NCBI GenBank assembly: GCA_003415625.1
Contig: PYIU01000003.1
Span: 6,944,001-7,008,000, forward strand
DNA from: Aquanectria penicillioides
Taxonomy: Eukaryota; Ascomycota; Sordariomycetes; Hypocreales; Nectriaceae
Direction of reading: 5' to 3'
DNA length: 64,000 bases
The notes under the pieces were generated by a model. The model was not told where the DNA came from. It was given only the letters and a program-made list of their open reading frames with translations, and searched no databases. A program made the translations under genes and the position numbers. Within the stretch, counting starts at the first letter, position 1; every line of letters begins with the position of its first letter. Below, piece after piece: positions 33,120 to 44,152 of this stretch.

Positions 33120-33639
33120 TCACAAGACGCCGTCATTCTCGCCGGGAAGACGCTCCACACGCTTCTGCTCCCAATCCTCCAGGTCTTTACCGGCCAGTCT
33201 CTGTATAGGATCCAGGTCAGTCAATGTCGATGAGTCAAAAGAAGTCAACTGTGCATGACACCATCTCGATTCTCTTCCCCGAGCCTTGCCGCCCGAGAGA
33301 GATCGAATCGATATCACACACATAGAATGACACGTAGAGTGAGATGATGCACTGGCACATGTAATGACGTACGTAATATTCTTCCTTCATGTCCACCTTT
33401 CTCGCGGACCTTCGGACGTTGAGCTCCTCATCCTTGGTCATTTGGCGGACCTTGCGGTCGTAGCGCTCGTACCGAATGGCGGTGGCGGGCGTGAGGACGA
33501 ACGAGCCGGCAACAATGACGGTGATGAAGGGCAGGCCAAACAATAGGAAGGGATGCTTGCTCATCACGCGGCGGTAGCGCATGCCGATGCTGTTCATGTC
33601 AGCCGCGGAGCGGAACTTCTTGCTCTGAAAGGTCGGCAT
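33120..33639 (-). CDS. COX16: Cytochrome c oxidase assembly protein Cox16
   Basis: Exons at 33373-33639 and 33120-33200 flank a 172-nt intron and encode 115 residues, the normal Cox16 size. Cox16 is an inner mitochondrial membrane protein that helps assemble complex IV around Cox1/Cox2. Visible are the N-terminal basic segment (FQSKKFRSAAD), the single transmembrane helix PFLLFGLPFITVIVAGSFVL, then ATAIRYERYDRKVRQM and the matrix- or IMS-side helix. The second exon supplies RLAGKDLEDWEQKRVERLPGE, typical of fungal orthologues. Donor GTACGT and a CTGAC branch point support the intron. Confidence 0.94.
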
Positions 33640-36476
33640 CTCGGCGGGTCGATCGGAAGCTCCGAGCGTGAGGCGGACAGGTCAATCGGTCGGTCGCCGG
33701 GTGGATTCAAGCCGGTGGGTTCGGCCGAAGCGCTTCGGGGGGGGGGGGGGTTAGACAGGGACGAGGCTGAAGAATTGGGCCGGGCAAGGCCGTTGCTCGA
33801 GATTTTCTAGATGAACAGGCGAAGTTATCGCCAAGCCGCTCAGCGCCGGCGACCAAAGCTTGAGAGCGCGGGCAGAAAGGCCTCTGGAAAAGCGGTGGCT
33901 CAATTGATTGCCAGCGTTTTAGGCAATTCGTGGACGGTGGTCTGATGTTTTCTCTGCGGCCGCCGCAATTTGCTGACAACATTCACGGCGATGATTCGGA
34001 CGAGAGCACGCTCCTCTTGCCTCTCCTCGGGACTGAATTGGCCTGTGCGGCGAATTTGTTTTCCCGGGTCGTCGGTGTTCCAAGTGGAGTCTCACAACTC
34101 GTCGCGTGGTGTCATGGATGCTTTCCCACAATCGTCATCTTCGCAATGCTCCACTTCGCTGCGACAACAGACTCGGCACTGCGTCATGGCGAAGAAATTT
34201 CTCTTCTTCTAGTTAATTAACTGCAGACAAACCCCATTTCCGTGCTGACCCGCTATCCACAGTTCACGGACCAGACGAACTCACTTTTTCTTTCAGCCTC
34301 ATCGTGCCACTGCTTGTCAACACGTTTTCACCCACGGACCAAGGTGAATAAAAAAAAAATCCAGGGTCCAGCATCCACATAGTGCTTCTAAAGAAGATTA
34401 TTTTGGTGCACGATGCCTCATGTACCTCTGTGTACCTCCTGTACAACCGTACAACCGGACCCATCTCTAAGACGAGAGAGCTCCATCGAGAACAATACCT
34501 TGCCCAGCATATCCCAGACCGGATCGTGACCTGCTTGAAGGGACAGGCTGTTATTCGCGTGACCAACCTTCACAACTTGGCCGCGGCCCCCATCTCCATA
34601 TTCGAGTCCGATGGCCTAAACGCACGGCGAGGGTTCGGCATTCGCTCGCCCTGGCATCGCTTCTCGCCGTGGTTAGCGTCTTACGCTCGTCTTATGACCG
34701 CAGGGATCATTTAGACAGGAAACAAAATAGCGGATGAAAATATTTTTACAGCCCAGTTCCCTGTAGTTTTTCCCAGAGCTAAGATCAACAGCACAAGGCC
34801 ATTTCCATGCTCCGCGGGGGGTTCGGAGAAGCAGTGGAACGCTGTTCCTTGTTGTCAGAATAGGATGGGATGCCACGCGACCAGTCGCCCAGTGACCACA
34901 GGGATGAATCAAATTCCACGTAACGATGAACTCACTGGGGAGAAACGGATCGTGATACTCGCTTGATTTGAGTGGACCGGTAGTGCATACTGACACGGAA
35001 TTCTCGATCGAGTCGTTAGACTACCTACCCTGGACAAGAACGTCATTTTGGCAAACTCCACATCTTTTTATCCTAAGTTTTGGTGTTCGTAATTCTTAGA
35101 TAATAGTGCACTGTGACTGGTGTCTTTTGTGAGACGGATTTTTTTTTTCTTTTACGATGGGATGGTCTTTTCATTTTGGCCGAGATTTGTAATCCTGTTG
35201 ACATCGTTTTCGTTGTAATGCTCGTTGCTCAAGATGAAACGATTCCAGATGAAATCCAACATGGCTAGTGGCTTTGTTTGATCCTGCGTACCGAGTTACC
35301 CGAGAGAGAACTGGGTTATGCTTCCCCCAGTCACGTCTTCCGGATGCACATAGTGAGCTTCAATTTCGCGCAATATCTTCTCATCGAGATGAAGAAACCT
35401 CAATATGGTCTCATAAAATGGGCTACCTGGAAGCCAATAACTCACCGATATTTTCTTTTTTGCAAAGTCATTTTCCTTTCGCGCCACAAGTCGCATCATG
35501 AAATTGGCAACTGCATGTCAGCAGGAGAGACGCCTCCCGACGTGAATTCTGGCATACATCTCACACGATTAGAGCCAATAGAGGCGGCCCGTAAAATGAA
35601 AGCAAAAGACCTTCATCATGCGTGCCCAGGAAACATCGGTGGCTTTATAACTTGGCGTTCTTGGCCGCATCTCAATGCTACTGCGTCGGACCATATACGC
35701 GTTTGGCCGTCGCGTCGACTTACACGTATGCTCAAATCAATCAAGGTCGTCTTGTAGCCAAGCAAACATCGCTTAGCCAGTGGTGTCGGGGAACAGTGCT
35801 ATGCAGGTTCATCTGAACCGACCTGGCGTGCGCGATTCGTGCGGGCATGCTCCCGTGGGATGATGAGCTGGGGTGTGAAACAGCCGTAGTCCAGTTGGCT
35901 CCATTGACAGGTCGCCAACCAACGACTCTCCCCCTTAGGGATGCTTTCTCTTACATAGTGGCTGAATCAACCCGGTCAGGGCTTTACAGAGTCAGGCGTT
36001 TTTAGTTGCATCGAAGCTGAAAGTTGTGTTCATTTTCGCAAAGGAAAAAAAGAAATAAACATGATACTCAAACAGCCACAGTTGTTTCGACGTGCCAGAC
36101 GCGGGGTTTGGCCGGACCTATGGTCGAAACCCTGTGGCCCAACAGCGCATCGAGTTATCCGGCCAGGAAACGAGCGCCAGGTTTCAATTCCTTTAAAGTG
36201 CTGGTGTTTCCAATATGATGAAGGAGGCATAGATCGGGTGAAGGATTGTTTCTACAGTCTAGAATTGGTTCAGATTAATCGGATCTGGTTTGTGCCTTAC
36301 ATTACTACTGTCTGACTTGCCATTGGTGTTGAGAATGAGGAGAACTCTCAATTTCTAACTTTTGCTTCTTCACCAGGTCCGCCGTGCTCGCATCTTCGAC
36401 GCAACATTCATTTCTTACATTCATTTTGTTTGACCAGTTTTGATCAAATCGCTCCTTTCAAGTCACTCTTTTCAAG
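33640..36476. other. 2.8-kb intergenic region
   Basis: This holds the Cox16 promoter at the left and the chitosanase promoter at the right. A 14-base G-run lies at 33737-33750. From about 34200 the DNA is visibly more AT-rich than the housekeeping block. ORFs at 34382-34714 and 35278-35757 show no family features. No RNA gene is seen. Confidence 0.5.
33737..33750. repeat. Poly-G tract (14 nt)
   Basis: Fourteen consecutive G, about 100 bp upstream of the Cox16 start. Confidence 0.9.
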
Positions 36477-37733
36477 ATGCCTTCGTTTTCGACTCTTCTC
36501 CCGTTGCTGCTTGCTTCGTCCGCTTCCGCGCTCGACATCCCTAGCAATGTCAAACATTTTTACAACAATCTCAAATCCAACGGATCGTGCTCTCATCATC
36601 TCGCAAGCGGGTTCTACAACTCTCGGCTCGATGATACAAGTGAGCTCGCTATGAACACTTCTAACACACGTCGCTGACCGAATGTCTCTAGGAACTGCGT
36701 ACTGCGGCGACCACATCTCTGACTATGGTGTCATTTACCTCCAGGGAAGCAGCGGGCTCTTCTCTAACATGGATGTCGACTGCGATGGCGAACAGGGAGG
36801 CCAGCAGGCTGATGGTCGTTGTGATGGATCCTCTACAACTCAAACCAGAACGAGCGTCAAATCTGTTATTGAAAGCTACAACGCGGGTATTAGTGATCTG
36901 AACTCACATGTTCACTCTTACGTCGTCTTTGGGAACTCGGGACCAAACGAATTTGATCCCCAACAGTATGGTGTTGAGAAGGCCAGCGTTATGGCTGTCG
37001 TCTGCGGCGATAAAATGGTGCGTCACTCAACAACGCATGACTTGGCGGTTATGTTTATACGAACCCCCATTCTAATAACTTGACAATAGTTTTACGGCGT
37101 CTGGGGCGATGTCAATGGTGATACCGATCGACCTAGTGTAGGTGAAGTCTCTTTATCCTTGGCCACGGCGTGCTACGGTACAGGAATGGGCGCAACGGGC
37201 AGTGGGACAACTAGCCACAATGAAAACGATGTTCTGTACATCGCCTTCACCGGATCGGATGCTGTTCCTGGGGCTACGGGAGCTGACTGGGATGCGGCGA
37301 ACTTTGACAAGTTCCACTCCAGCATTGTTACGCTGGGAGACAAGCTCGCCCAGCGCATCGGAGACAGCGATGCTGCAAAGGACCTCAACTTTACCCTGAG
37401 CATCGGAGAAGCCAACGACTGCTCGTGGAGTGGTCACTGCGAAGGTACGTTGTCTTGACTTTACTTATTATCGATATCTTCCTCCATCCATCAAGATATA
37501 CAGCACTGGGCAGCGGGGATAAGGGTCCAGTGTGGACGTGAACCCCTGTTTTCTCCTGGAACAATGTTCTGTTATAAGACTATGAACATCTCCAACACGT
37601 CTGAGATGAAACCACGAGGGAAGCACTTACTAATGGTAATCGTATAGGAGCCACCTGTTCCTCTGCGAGCGATTGCTCTGACAGCTTGACTTGCACTGAC
37701 GGCAAGTGTGCCGTGCGCAAGACAAAGCTCTAG
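36477..37733 (+). CDS. Secreted chitosanase, glycoside hydrolase family 75
   Basis: Four exons (36477-36639, 36692-37017, 37090-37444, 37648-37733) encode 309 residues. An N-terminal signal peptide (PSFSTLLPLLLASSASA) predicts secretion. GH75 endo-chitosanases hydrolyse beta-1,4-glucosamine polymers. Family blocks are clear: YCGDHISDYGVIYLQGSSG, DVDCDGEQGG, FDPQQYGVEKASVMAVVCGDK, FYGVWGDVNGD and VGEVSLSLATACYG. The Asp of GDVNGD and the Glu of VGEVSL lie where the two catalytic acids of Fusarium solani chitosanase are described. The last two exons end in a Cys-rich tail (NDCSWSGHCEG and CSSASDCSDSLTCTDGKC). Intron 3 is 203 nt, longer than the others. Role inferred: attack on fungal wall chitosan or nutrient use. 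Confidence 0.93.
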
Positions 37734-38580
37734 GCTCGATTCCGGCCGAGAAGAATAGGGTCAGAATGTAGCTGCGGGGACACATGGGAATACACGACCT
37801 GAAAATTTGGCAATGTGGTATCGAACTGTGTTGAACAGAGTCGATCAAGTTGCAATGAATCCAACTCGAGGCTGGTCTTCGTGCTGTTGTACATTAGGAC
37901 CTACAGGCTTTGAGATTTTATATGTCACACAACATTAACCAGATTGTGATCTTTGGGTATATATACAAAATGGGATGGCTGGCGTTCATGCTTTGGTTGT
38001 GGGGGGCATGTCTACCGACTGACACATGGTACACACGGGTCGGGTCTTATATAGATGAACGGAATTTTCATGTTATTATAACCTTTGCTATATGCCAAGC
38101 CACCACGTTGAAATGCTGACCACCGCCAATTCCACGCTTCAACCTAACGGCGATGATGGAGGTGGTGTGTCGATGCCAAGCTGTACCACCATCTGGCAGC
38201 CACACCACACCTGACGAGCAGTGACGTGTGTCAGATTATCAGATCTTGCGTCGTGTAACGGCGCCAGAGCTGCAACTGATTTTTTTTCCTCCGATACGGG
38301 CTCGTATCCAGCCTCGCGTGGCGCTCAGTGACTTCTCAAACGGTTCAGCCGTCCTAAACGAGCTTGGCGGCACTCCCACATCCCGACACTCGGCCAAAAC
38401 GGAGTCGGGTCAGCATCGCAAAAAGAAAAAAGCCGCGCTATCGGTAAATATATGCCGTGGTTGCCGTTTATCCTCCGTTTCCCCTAAACTGTGTCTCACT
38501 ACCCACGTTGTTCCTGAGCTCCCGCTTGAGCCCTTGGCGTCTCATTGGTATAAATATATACATTTTCTTTTCTTCTTCTT
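37734..38580. other. Convergent 3' intergenic region
   Basis: The chitosanase and HD-protein genes converge. A TATAAATATATA stretch lies at about 38549-38560, close to the HD gene's stop. No gene is supported; a 118-codon plus-strand ORF (38228-38584) has no family features. Confidence 0.5.
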
Positions 38581-39270
38581 TTAAAAAGCAGGGTTGACAC
38601 CGTCCCACTCGGGGTTTTCGAGATGTGCCCGGAGCAATACACCGGGCCAGCTGTCGCTTGGATGCTTCTCCGAGTTGGGCCACGTCATGCTGTCAACATG
38701 GGTGGGAACATCGACTGCTTGCTTCACAACCGCGTCTCCGAGACACTTTTCGATCTCGAGCCGTGGCAATAGTTGTTCGATCTCCGTTGCGTAGTCCTGC
38801 GACCCGAGCTCCTCGCAATAGTCCCGGTGGAAGTCGCTTTTGACCGCGAACTTGACAAGTCGGGAGAGGGAGCTGATGCGTTCGGCAATACCGGAGGATG
38901 TATGCACTGCGATTGCAATCCAAACATCGTGACTATCGCACTCTGATGCTCCGTGACTGAGAAGGTGCGCCTTGGCAGCATCGGCGCCCTCGACCTCAAA
39001 TCGCTGCTTGCCGTTGTAAGTATCGCTAGCGCCGAGGTCATGGCAGACAGTGGCCACAAAGAGGAATGGCAAGCGAGACTCCTGCAGCCACTCACTGTTC
39101 TCCTTTTCCGCTATCCATTTGGCCAGCAAATACACCCGGATGCTGTGGTTGAAGATGGGTTCTGGGAGAGCATCCTTGGCCAGCTTCAACGCCGTGAGAC
39201 AAACGTCGGATTTGGGGACGAGGTCGAGGAGTTCTCCTGGCAGAGACTTGATAGATTCCAGATCCGCCAT
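38581..39270 (-). CDS. HD-domain protein, cyanamide hydratase-like
   Basis: Single exon, 229 residues, matching the size of the Ddi2/Ddi3 and Myrothecium cyanamide hydratase family. These metal-dependent HD-fold enzymes hydrate cyanamide to urea; many fungal homologues have unknown substrates. The HD motif is visible as H in FNHSIRVYLLAKW, HD in ATVCHDLG, and further metal or substrate residues in RFEVEGADAAK and WIAIAVHTSSGIAERIS. The C-terminus ends DGVNPAF. The start is the first ATG of the frame. It lies 338 bp from, and on the same strand as, the SDR gene at 39609, which is upstream of it; functional linkage is speculative. Confidence 0.85.
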   Translation of the reverse strand: MADLESIKSLPGELLDLVPKSDVCLTALKLAKDALPEPIFNHSIRVYLLAKWIAEKENSEWLQESRLPFLFVATVCHDLGASDTYNGKQRFEVEGADAAKAHLLSHGASECDSHDVWIAIAVHTSSGIAERISSLSRLVKFAVKSDFHRDYCEELGSQDYATEIEQLLPRLEIEKCLGDAVVKQAVDVPTHVDSMTWPNSEKHPSDSWPGVLLRAHLENPEWDGVNPAF

Positions 39271-39608
39271 TTTGGGTTTGAGGACGGAAGAATTACTGGA
39301 AATATAGTATTAAGAATGTCGAATTTGAGCTGTTTATGACTGGCGACATTTCGAGGAGCCCGAGTCTCGAGTTGACTCACATCTCACCCCACATCAGTGT
39401 TAGTGCGTGTCAGATGGGGAACGTCAGCCCCCCCCCCCCCCCCCACCACTGTCGAGATACTGCGGCTGCGAACTTAAAGTTCAATTAGTTATTGAACTAT
39501 CAAGATAGTGAAAAAAAAAAGATAGGATATCTCTCGCTTGTGGATTACATCAGTTAATTTCTTCAATCTAGTCATCGCTGGTGTCATAAATCGCACATAA
39601 CATCGTAT
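39271..39608. other. Short intergenic region between HD protein and SDR genes
   Basis: This should hold the HD-gene promoter and SDR 3' UTR. It contains a C-run at 39429-39444 and is otherwise AT-rich. Confidence 0.55.
39429..39444. repeat. Poly-C tract (16 nt)
   Basis: Sixteen consecutive C, about 160 bp upstream of the HD-protein start. Confidence 0.93.
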
Positions 39609-40686
39609 CTAAATGGATGTAGTACCCGTGATCCTCTTGAACTCCTCGTCAATGTGCGCCCAAACTTTGGCAACCATGCCTTCGGCTCGGAATTTGTCGA
39701 GTAGGGTTACTACACGCTCCGAGGCACTCTCGCCATCCCAGTTAATACTGTAGAAACCACTCCGGTCTTTCCATCAGCTCCAGCCCCGATCACCTCAGAT
39801 TCTACGCCCTGGATACTCTCACCGGGTGCCTTGGGAGGATATCGACCGCTAAGACAGAAGAAGGCGTGTCTTTCACCAACCTCCTCATGGGGCAGGAACT
39901 TGGATAGGGCGTTCATGGTGAAGCGGAATGTATGCTTCATAAACTGCAACATCATGCCATCCCCACGCCGGATTAGATCTGTATCCACACTTCCGGGGAA
40001 ATTGTGGATAAAGGACACCTCGGGCGCTTGCCGGGAGAGCTCTTCCAAAGACAGGGTCAAAACAGAACATAGATGGCCCCGAGCGCCTCTCAGAGAGACA
40101 TGCTTGCCGGCGATATCTCCTGGAGACATGGGGCCTTCTTTGGTGCCAGCCATGACGGTGACGACGCGGCGCAGAGATTTGGCTTCTCTTATGAGGGGGA
40201 GAAGGTTGACAATGAGACGCGTGCGAGAGTAGAGACTTAGGGCGGTGATCAGGGCAAGGCCCTCTTCCGTGGCTGGATAGAACAGAGTAAGTCAGTCATG
40301 CAAGGCATGGAGAAAGGCTCTAGAAACAACTCACTAGCAGTAAAATTAAGAGTCCCCTGAGTCATGAACAAGAGGTTTATAGTACTTTCTTTGCTCTTGA
40401 TGTCCCTGCACACCTCATCGACGTTCTTCAACAAGCTTAAGTCGGCCTTGATGAAGTGGTACGTTCCCTCTGGGTTCAACCCCTTGAGCTCCTTTAGCAA
40501 CCGGTCGCCTGCCGCTTGGGACCGGCCGATGAAGTAGATCTTGGGCTGAACAGTGTGGGTAGTGAACGCCTTCATACTCATCTCGCCGATTCCAGCTGTG
40601 GCGCCGGCGAAGACGGCAACGAGGCCGCTAGGAATGACAGAAGTAGCACGGAGGTTGGACTCCTTGACTTTGGAAAGGGAAACCAT
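39609..40686 (-). CDS. Atypical short-chain dehydrogenase/reductase, with a C-terminal frameshift
   Basis: Exons at 40335-40686 and 39609-40272 flank a 62-nt intron and give about 338 residues once a frame break is corrected. The NAD(P)-binding fold begins VAVFAGATAGIGEMSMKAF and continues with IYFIGRS and IKADLSLLKNVDEV; the intron junction reads NFTATTEEGLALI. Later blocks are VSLRGARGHLCSVLTLSLEELSR and FIHNFPGSVDTDLI, typical of a fungal SDR group. I do not see the usual YxxxK catalytic pair at the expected place. The frame fails at about 39755-39765: literal reading stops at 39710, whereas one restored base after GGAGT gives GFYSINWDGESASERV and ends at 39609. Substrate unknown. Confidence 0.82.
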
Positions 40687-41833
40687 GATGTACGGGTATA
40701 TCGAAGATGAACAGAGAAATTATAATAGATGCCCGAGAGGCTGAAAAGCCAAACAATAATTCAAGTCCAGTGTGGTAGTGTTGGTGTGTTGCTCAGCTGT
40801 AGGTTAAGGACCATTTACTTGACAACTCGCAAAAGGGCACCCGACTTTATACGCATTTCCACGGGTGTTGCGTTTCCCCAAACTCCGCCTATGTCAGGTC
40901 GCAACCAAATTCGATCCGAATCCCGATACCACGCATCTTGTTTGCCCTCCCCGAGGGAGGTGTTGGGGCAAATACATATTCTCTTTCGCAACCCGATTTG
41001 AGGCATCAGTTGCTCACGGTATAATAATGAGCCCGTGGAATACAAAAATGCGTTAGCGCCGGGGCCAAGCGCCGCTGGATCTCCGCGGGATCGGCATATG
41101 CGAGTGCGAGGCTCCGTTGTGTTGCTGTCAGGTTCGCATGACTAATCCTTGCTATTACGCCAAGTCTTATGCTTGTCAGTCGAGTCCATGGTGCATCGAT
41201 GGCCACTTCAAGGCGGCCGGCTGAAACGAGGCCGACTCTATGACGTAGCCTTCGTCCCATCTGGCGTACGCCGTGCACGAGGACGGAGACTTCATCCGAA
41301 CGATCGGGCGGCGATACTAATCAAAAGGTGAAGTCTTGTATTGAGCCATTCACATAGGTACAGTGTAAGGTAGCCAGCTAGTCATGCAATAGAAAAAAAA
41401 TCCCATAATGGCCTTGGTATGCAGCCTACTGCTCGCACCACCAAATTGCCATCCCTCAGGCGCCTCAATCCAATGTATCAAGGTCGAAAAAAAAAATTAA
41501 AACGCCATTCCCTTCAACAAGCTCCAACAATAGCACATCAAGTCCTTATTATCAAGGTCCTCGGATCGTGGTATTGTTTGGTCGCCATTTGGTACAAGAG
41601 AAGCCAGAAGTATAGTACGTACAAAGGAAACAATGATCCAGTCGGATATGTCCATGATGGTCTCGTCTCATCTCGTCGTTGTTCCAGGTCCGATGTGTTG
41701 CATGCTGCATTATGAATACCGCTCATGACAAAGTTTACAAACCCCCAGGATAACACGTCGCAAACCCTGGCCCTTATAGATAAAAAATTCCCCAAGGAAA
41801 ACCCTCATACAGTCTGATCTGTACAACCGATAA
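40687..41833. other. 1.1-kb intergenic region
   Basis: SDR promoter at the left, FHA-gene 3' UTR at the right (both genes on the minus strand). No gene or RNA is seen; ORFs are short and overlap on both strands. Confidence 0.5.
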
Positions 41834-44152
41834 TCATTGCTCCGCGTTGGGAGGCTGGGCTTGCCACCCGTTAAGATAAGCCATCAAGCCCATGCCAAAC
41901 AGGACAACGCCGAGCATAGATGCGTAAGGCAAAGCTGCCTGTAGGTGTTGCTGTTGCACATTCACTCCCTTTTCGGAGCTCGAAGGCGTGATGGTGTTTG
42001 CTCGGGACAGAGTGGGCGCGTCAATCGACTCGTCGGTCAATCGTGGGCCATCAGATTGTGACTTCTCGAGAGTGCTCTCCGAGGTCTCGGTAGTGGCCGA
42101 GGATTTCTCGTCCTTGGCCTTGGCGGCTTCGACACGTCGCTGCCTTGATCGCGATCGAGCCCTTCGCTGGGCCTCCTCTCGCGCAGCCTCTTCGGCGCGG
42201 AGCTGGACTACCATCTCCGCAAGCGTCTTTCTGTCGGCATCGCGTTCAGCTTCAGCCGCTTCGCAGCGCTGCTTCCACTCCTCCATCTGCTCCTTCATAT
42301 CTCGCATCTGACCATCCATGACGTCGATACGGGCCTGTAAAACATTCGCCGTCTCCTCTGCCAAATCAACAGGGGGTGCAACCTCCTCGACGGACTTTGT
42401 CTCCTGAGGTTCAATGACCTCGCCATTCTCCTTCACTTCGAGTGGTTCTCGGATGCCATTGACAGCGTCGCCATCGCCGGGTACCACTGAACCATTCATG
42501 TGAGTAGAAGCAGATTCCTCAAGCCGCTTGGCTAATTCTTCCGCCTCCTCTCGGGCCAGTCGCTCCTTTTGAAGCAGTTCTTCAAGCTCACGCATACGAG
42601 CAGTTTGTGAATCAATATCTCGCTTTGCGTTGTTCAAAGCCTCAGTCAGTTGAATAATCTGACTGAGGTTGTCTTGTCGAACTGGAGAACTGTTGGGTGG
42701 TCCAGACTTGGGGCGCTCGGTCGGACCTCGCTTCAAAGAAGGTACGTCGGGCTTCTCGGGGAGTGGCTGCTGTGGGGGCGGTGCGGGCGGATCCGAGAAA
42801 CGCGCCTTTGGATCAGCTCGGAATGGCATGCCGTGTCCATTAACCATGGCTGGTGGTTTGGGGGGTTGAGGTGCCTCCGGCTTCTCCAGATCCTTCAGGT
42901 CATCCTTTGACAAGAGCGTGTTGACGAACTGATTCGTCCGGCCTAGGTCCTGAGCTTGCAATCGAGCGCTTCGCATCTCATTCTGCAAAAAATAAACATC
43001 AGCACAGTCTGTCTCGATCGGAAGGCGTAGAATTTCTCTTACCGCAAGTCGTTTTAGAATCTGATCAGTAGCAATGGGTGTGAGGAAGAATGGTCTTTGC
43101 TGGGGAATACCGTTTGGCTGCATGCCCATGCCACCTCCATTTGCCATCATTCGGCCGTTGTTGACCATTGAAGAATTGCTACCGGCACGCCCTCGAACTG
43201 GCATTCCACCAGAGGGCATGAGCATTGCACCATTAGCTGGATCCAGGTCGCCAAAGTTCATGTCAAGGACATTGTTTGACGAGCTCAGGAAACCGGCATG
43301 CTCGACCTTGGCGGCCACCTTGTGATGAACTACGGTCTTCTGATCTTCACTAACGATGTCGATACCGAGCTCAAGGTGGTCCGCAGTCTGAAGTTCATGT
43401 GGCTCTGACTCACGATTCTCTTGTGAGAGTCGCGTGCCGTTGACAAATGTACCGTTGGATGATTTGACATCGCGGATGTAGATTTTCCCGTTGCGTTCAG
43501 CGTAGATTTCAGCGTGTTGCCTCGAAAGCACTTTACTATCAAAGAAACCGTTGGTAGGTGTTGGGATCGTCTTCTGATTTGTTTGGCGCCCAATACGTAG
43601 GTTGTCGGGGGCAAACGGAACAGCGATTGTTTTTCGTTCAAATGTTCCATTGAGAGAGAGAAGATAGAGCACTGGTTGCCCTGGGGGGAACTGCTCTGTC
43701 GGCATCGGCCGCATCATGCCTTGAGGCGTCATCTGGACCTGACCAGGACCGGCCTGCACTTGCCCATGCGATGCCATCATGCCGGCTGTTCGACCGGCAG
43801 GAAGTCTGGAAATGTCTTGCTGGAAGTCACCCTTACCAGCCGGCCAAGAATTTTTTGGCTGAGGTCGCTTTCGAGGCGCTCCGTTAGCTGACCATTGGCT
43901 CAAGTCTGTAGTCGAGGACATAGGAGTGCCATTGGGTTGAGAGCCGTTGCTGGCCACGGTGGTGGCAGATGAGTTGGAGGAGGTCGAGGAGACGGATGAT
44001 GACGAGTTGGACCGCGACAATGTTTTGCGCGGCACGAACATGCCGATGCCTCCTCGGCCGTCGTCTGGGTTCATTTGGTGGTTTCCGTTAATCGTGCCCC
44101 ATGCTGGCCGTGAAATCTGAGGAAAGGTCGGTGGGTTTGCGACAGCCGTCAT
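41834..44152 (-). CDS. FHA-domain tail-anchored protein, SLMAP/PRO45/HAM-4/Far9 type (STRIPAK)
   Basis: Exons at 43043-44152 and 41834-42982 encode 752 residues (772 if the intron is retained). After a Ser/Pro-rich N-terminus, the FHA domain lies at about residues 157-265: IPTPTNGFFDSKVLSRQHAEI, then IRDVKSSNGTFVNG, with the phosphothreonine-binding Arg, Ser and Asn visible. Two or three coiled-coil regions follow (for example ARMRELEELLQKERLAREEA and MDGQMRDMKEQMEEWKQRCEA). A C-terminal hydrophobic helix, SMLGVVLFGMGLMAYL, ends the protein and predicts a tail anchor. This is the layout of the STRIPAK subunit SLMAP, called PRO45 in Sordaria and HAM-4 in Neurospora, which acts in hyphal fusion and development at nuclear envelope, ER and mitochondria. 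Confidence 0.88.
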   Translation of the reverse strand: MTAVANPPTFPQISRPAWGTINGNHQMNPDDGRGGIGMFVPRKTLSRSNSSSSVSSTSSNSSATTVASNGSQPNGTPMSSTTDLSQWSANGAPRKRPQPKNSWPAGKGDFQQDISRLPAGRTAGMMASHGQVQAGPGQVQMTPQGMMRPMPTEQFPPGQPVLYLLSLNGTFERKTIAVPFAPDNLRIGRQTNQKTIPTPTNGFFDSKVLSRQHAEIYAERNGKIYIRDVKSSNGTFVNGTRLSQENRESEPHELQTADHLELGIDIVSEDQKTVVHHKVAAKVEHAGFLSSSNNVLDMNFGDLDPANGAMLMPSGGMPVRGRAGSNSSMVNNGRMMANGGGMGMQPNGIPQQRPFFLTPIATDQILKRLAVREILRLPIETDCADVYFLQNEMRSARLQAQDLGRTNQFVNTLLSKDDLKDLEKPEAPQPPKPPAMVNGHGMPFRADPKARFSDPPAPPPQQPLPEKPDVPSLKRGPTERPKSGPPNSSPVRQDNLSQIIQLTEALNNAKRDIDSQTARMRELEELLQKERLAREEAEELAKRLEESASTHMNGSVVPGDGDAVNGIREPLEVKENGEVIEPQETKSVEEVAPPVDLAEETANVLQARIDVMDGQMRDMKEQMEEWKQRCEAAEAERDADRKTLAEMVVQLRAEEAAREEAQRRARSRSRQRRVEAAKAKDEKSSATTETSESTLEKSQSDGPRLTDESIDAPTLSRANTITPSSSEKGVNVQQQHLQAALPYASMLGVVLFGMGLMAYLNGWQAQPPNAEQ

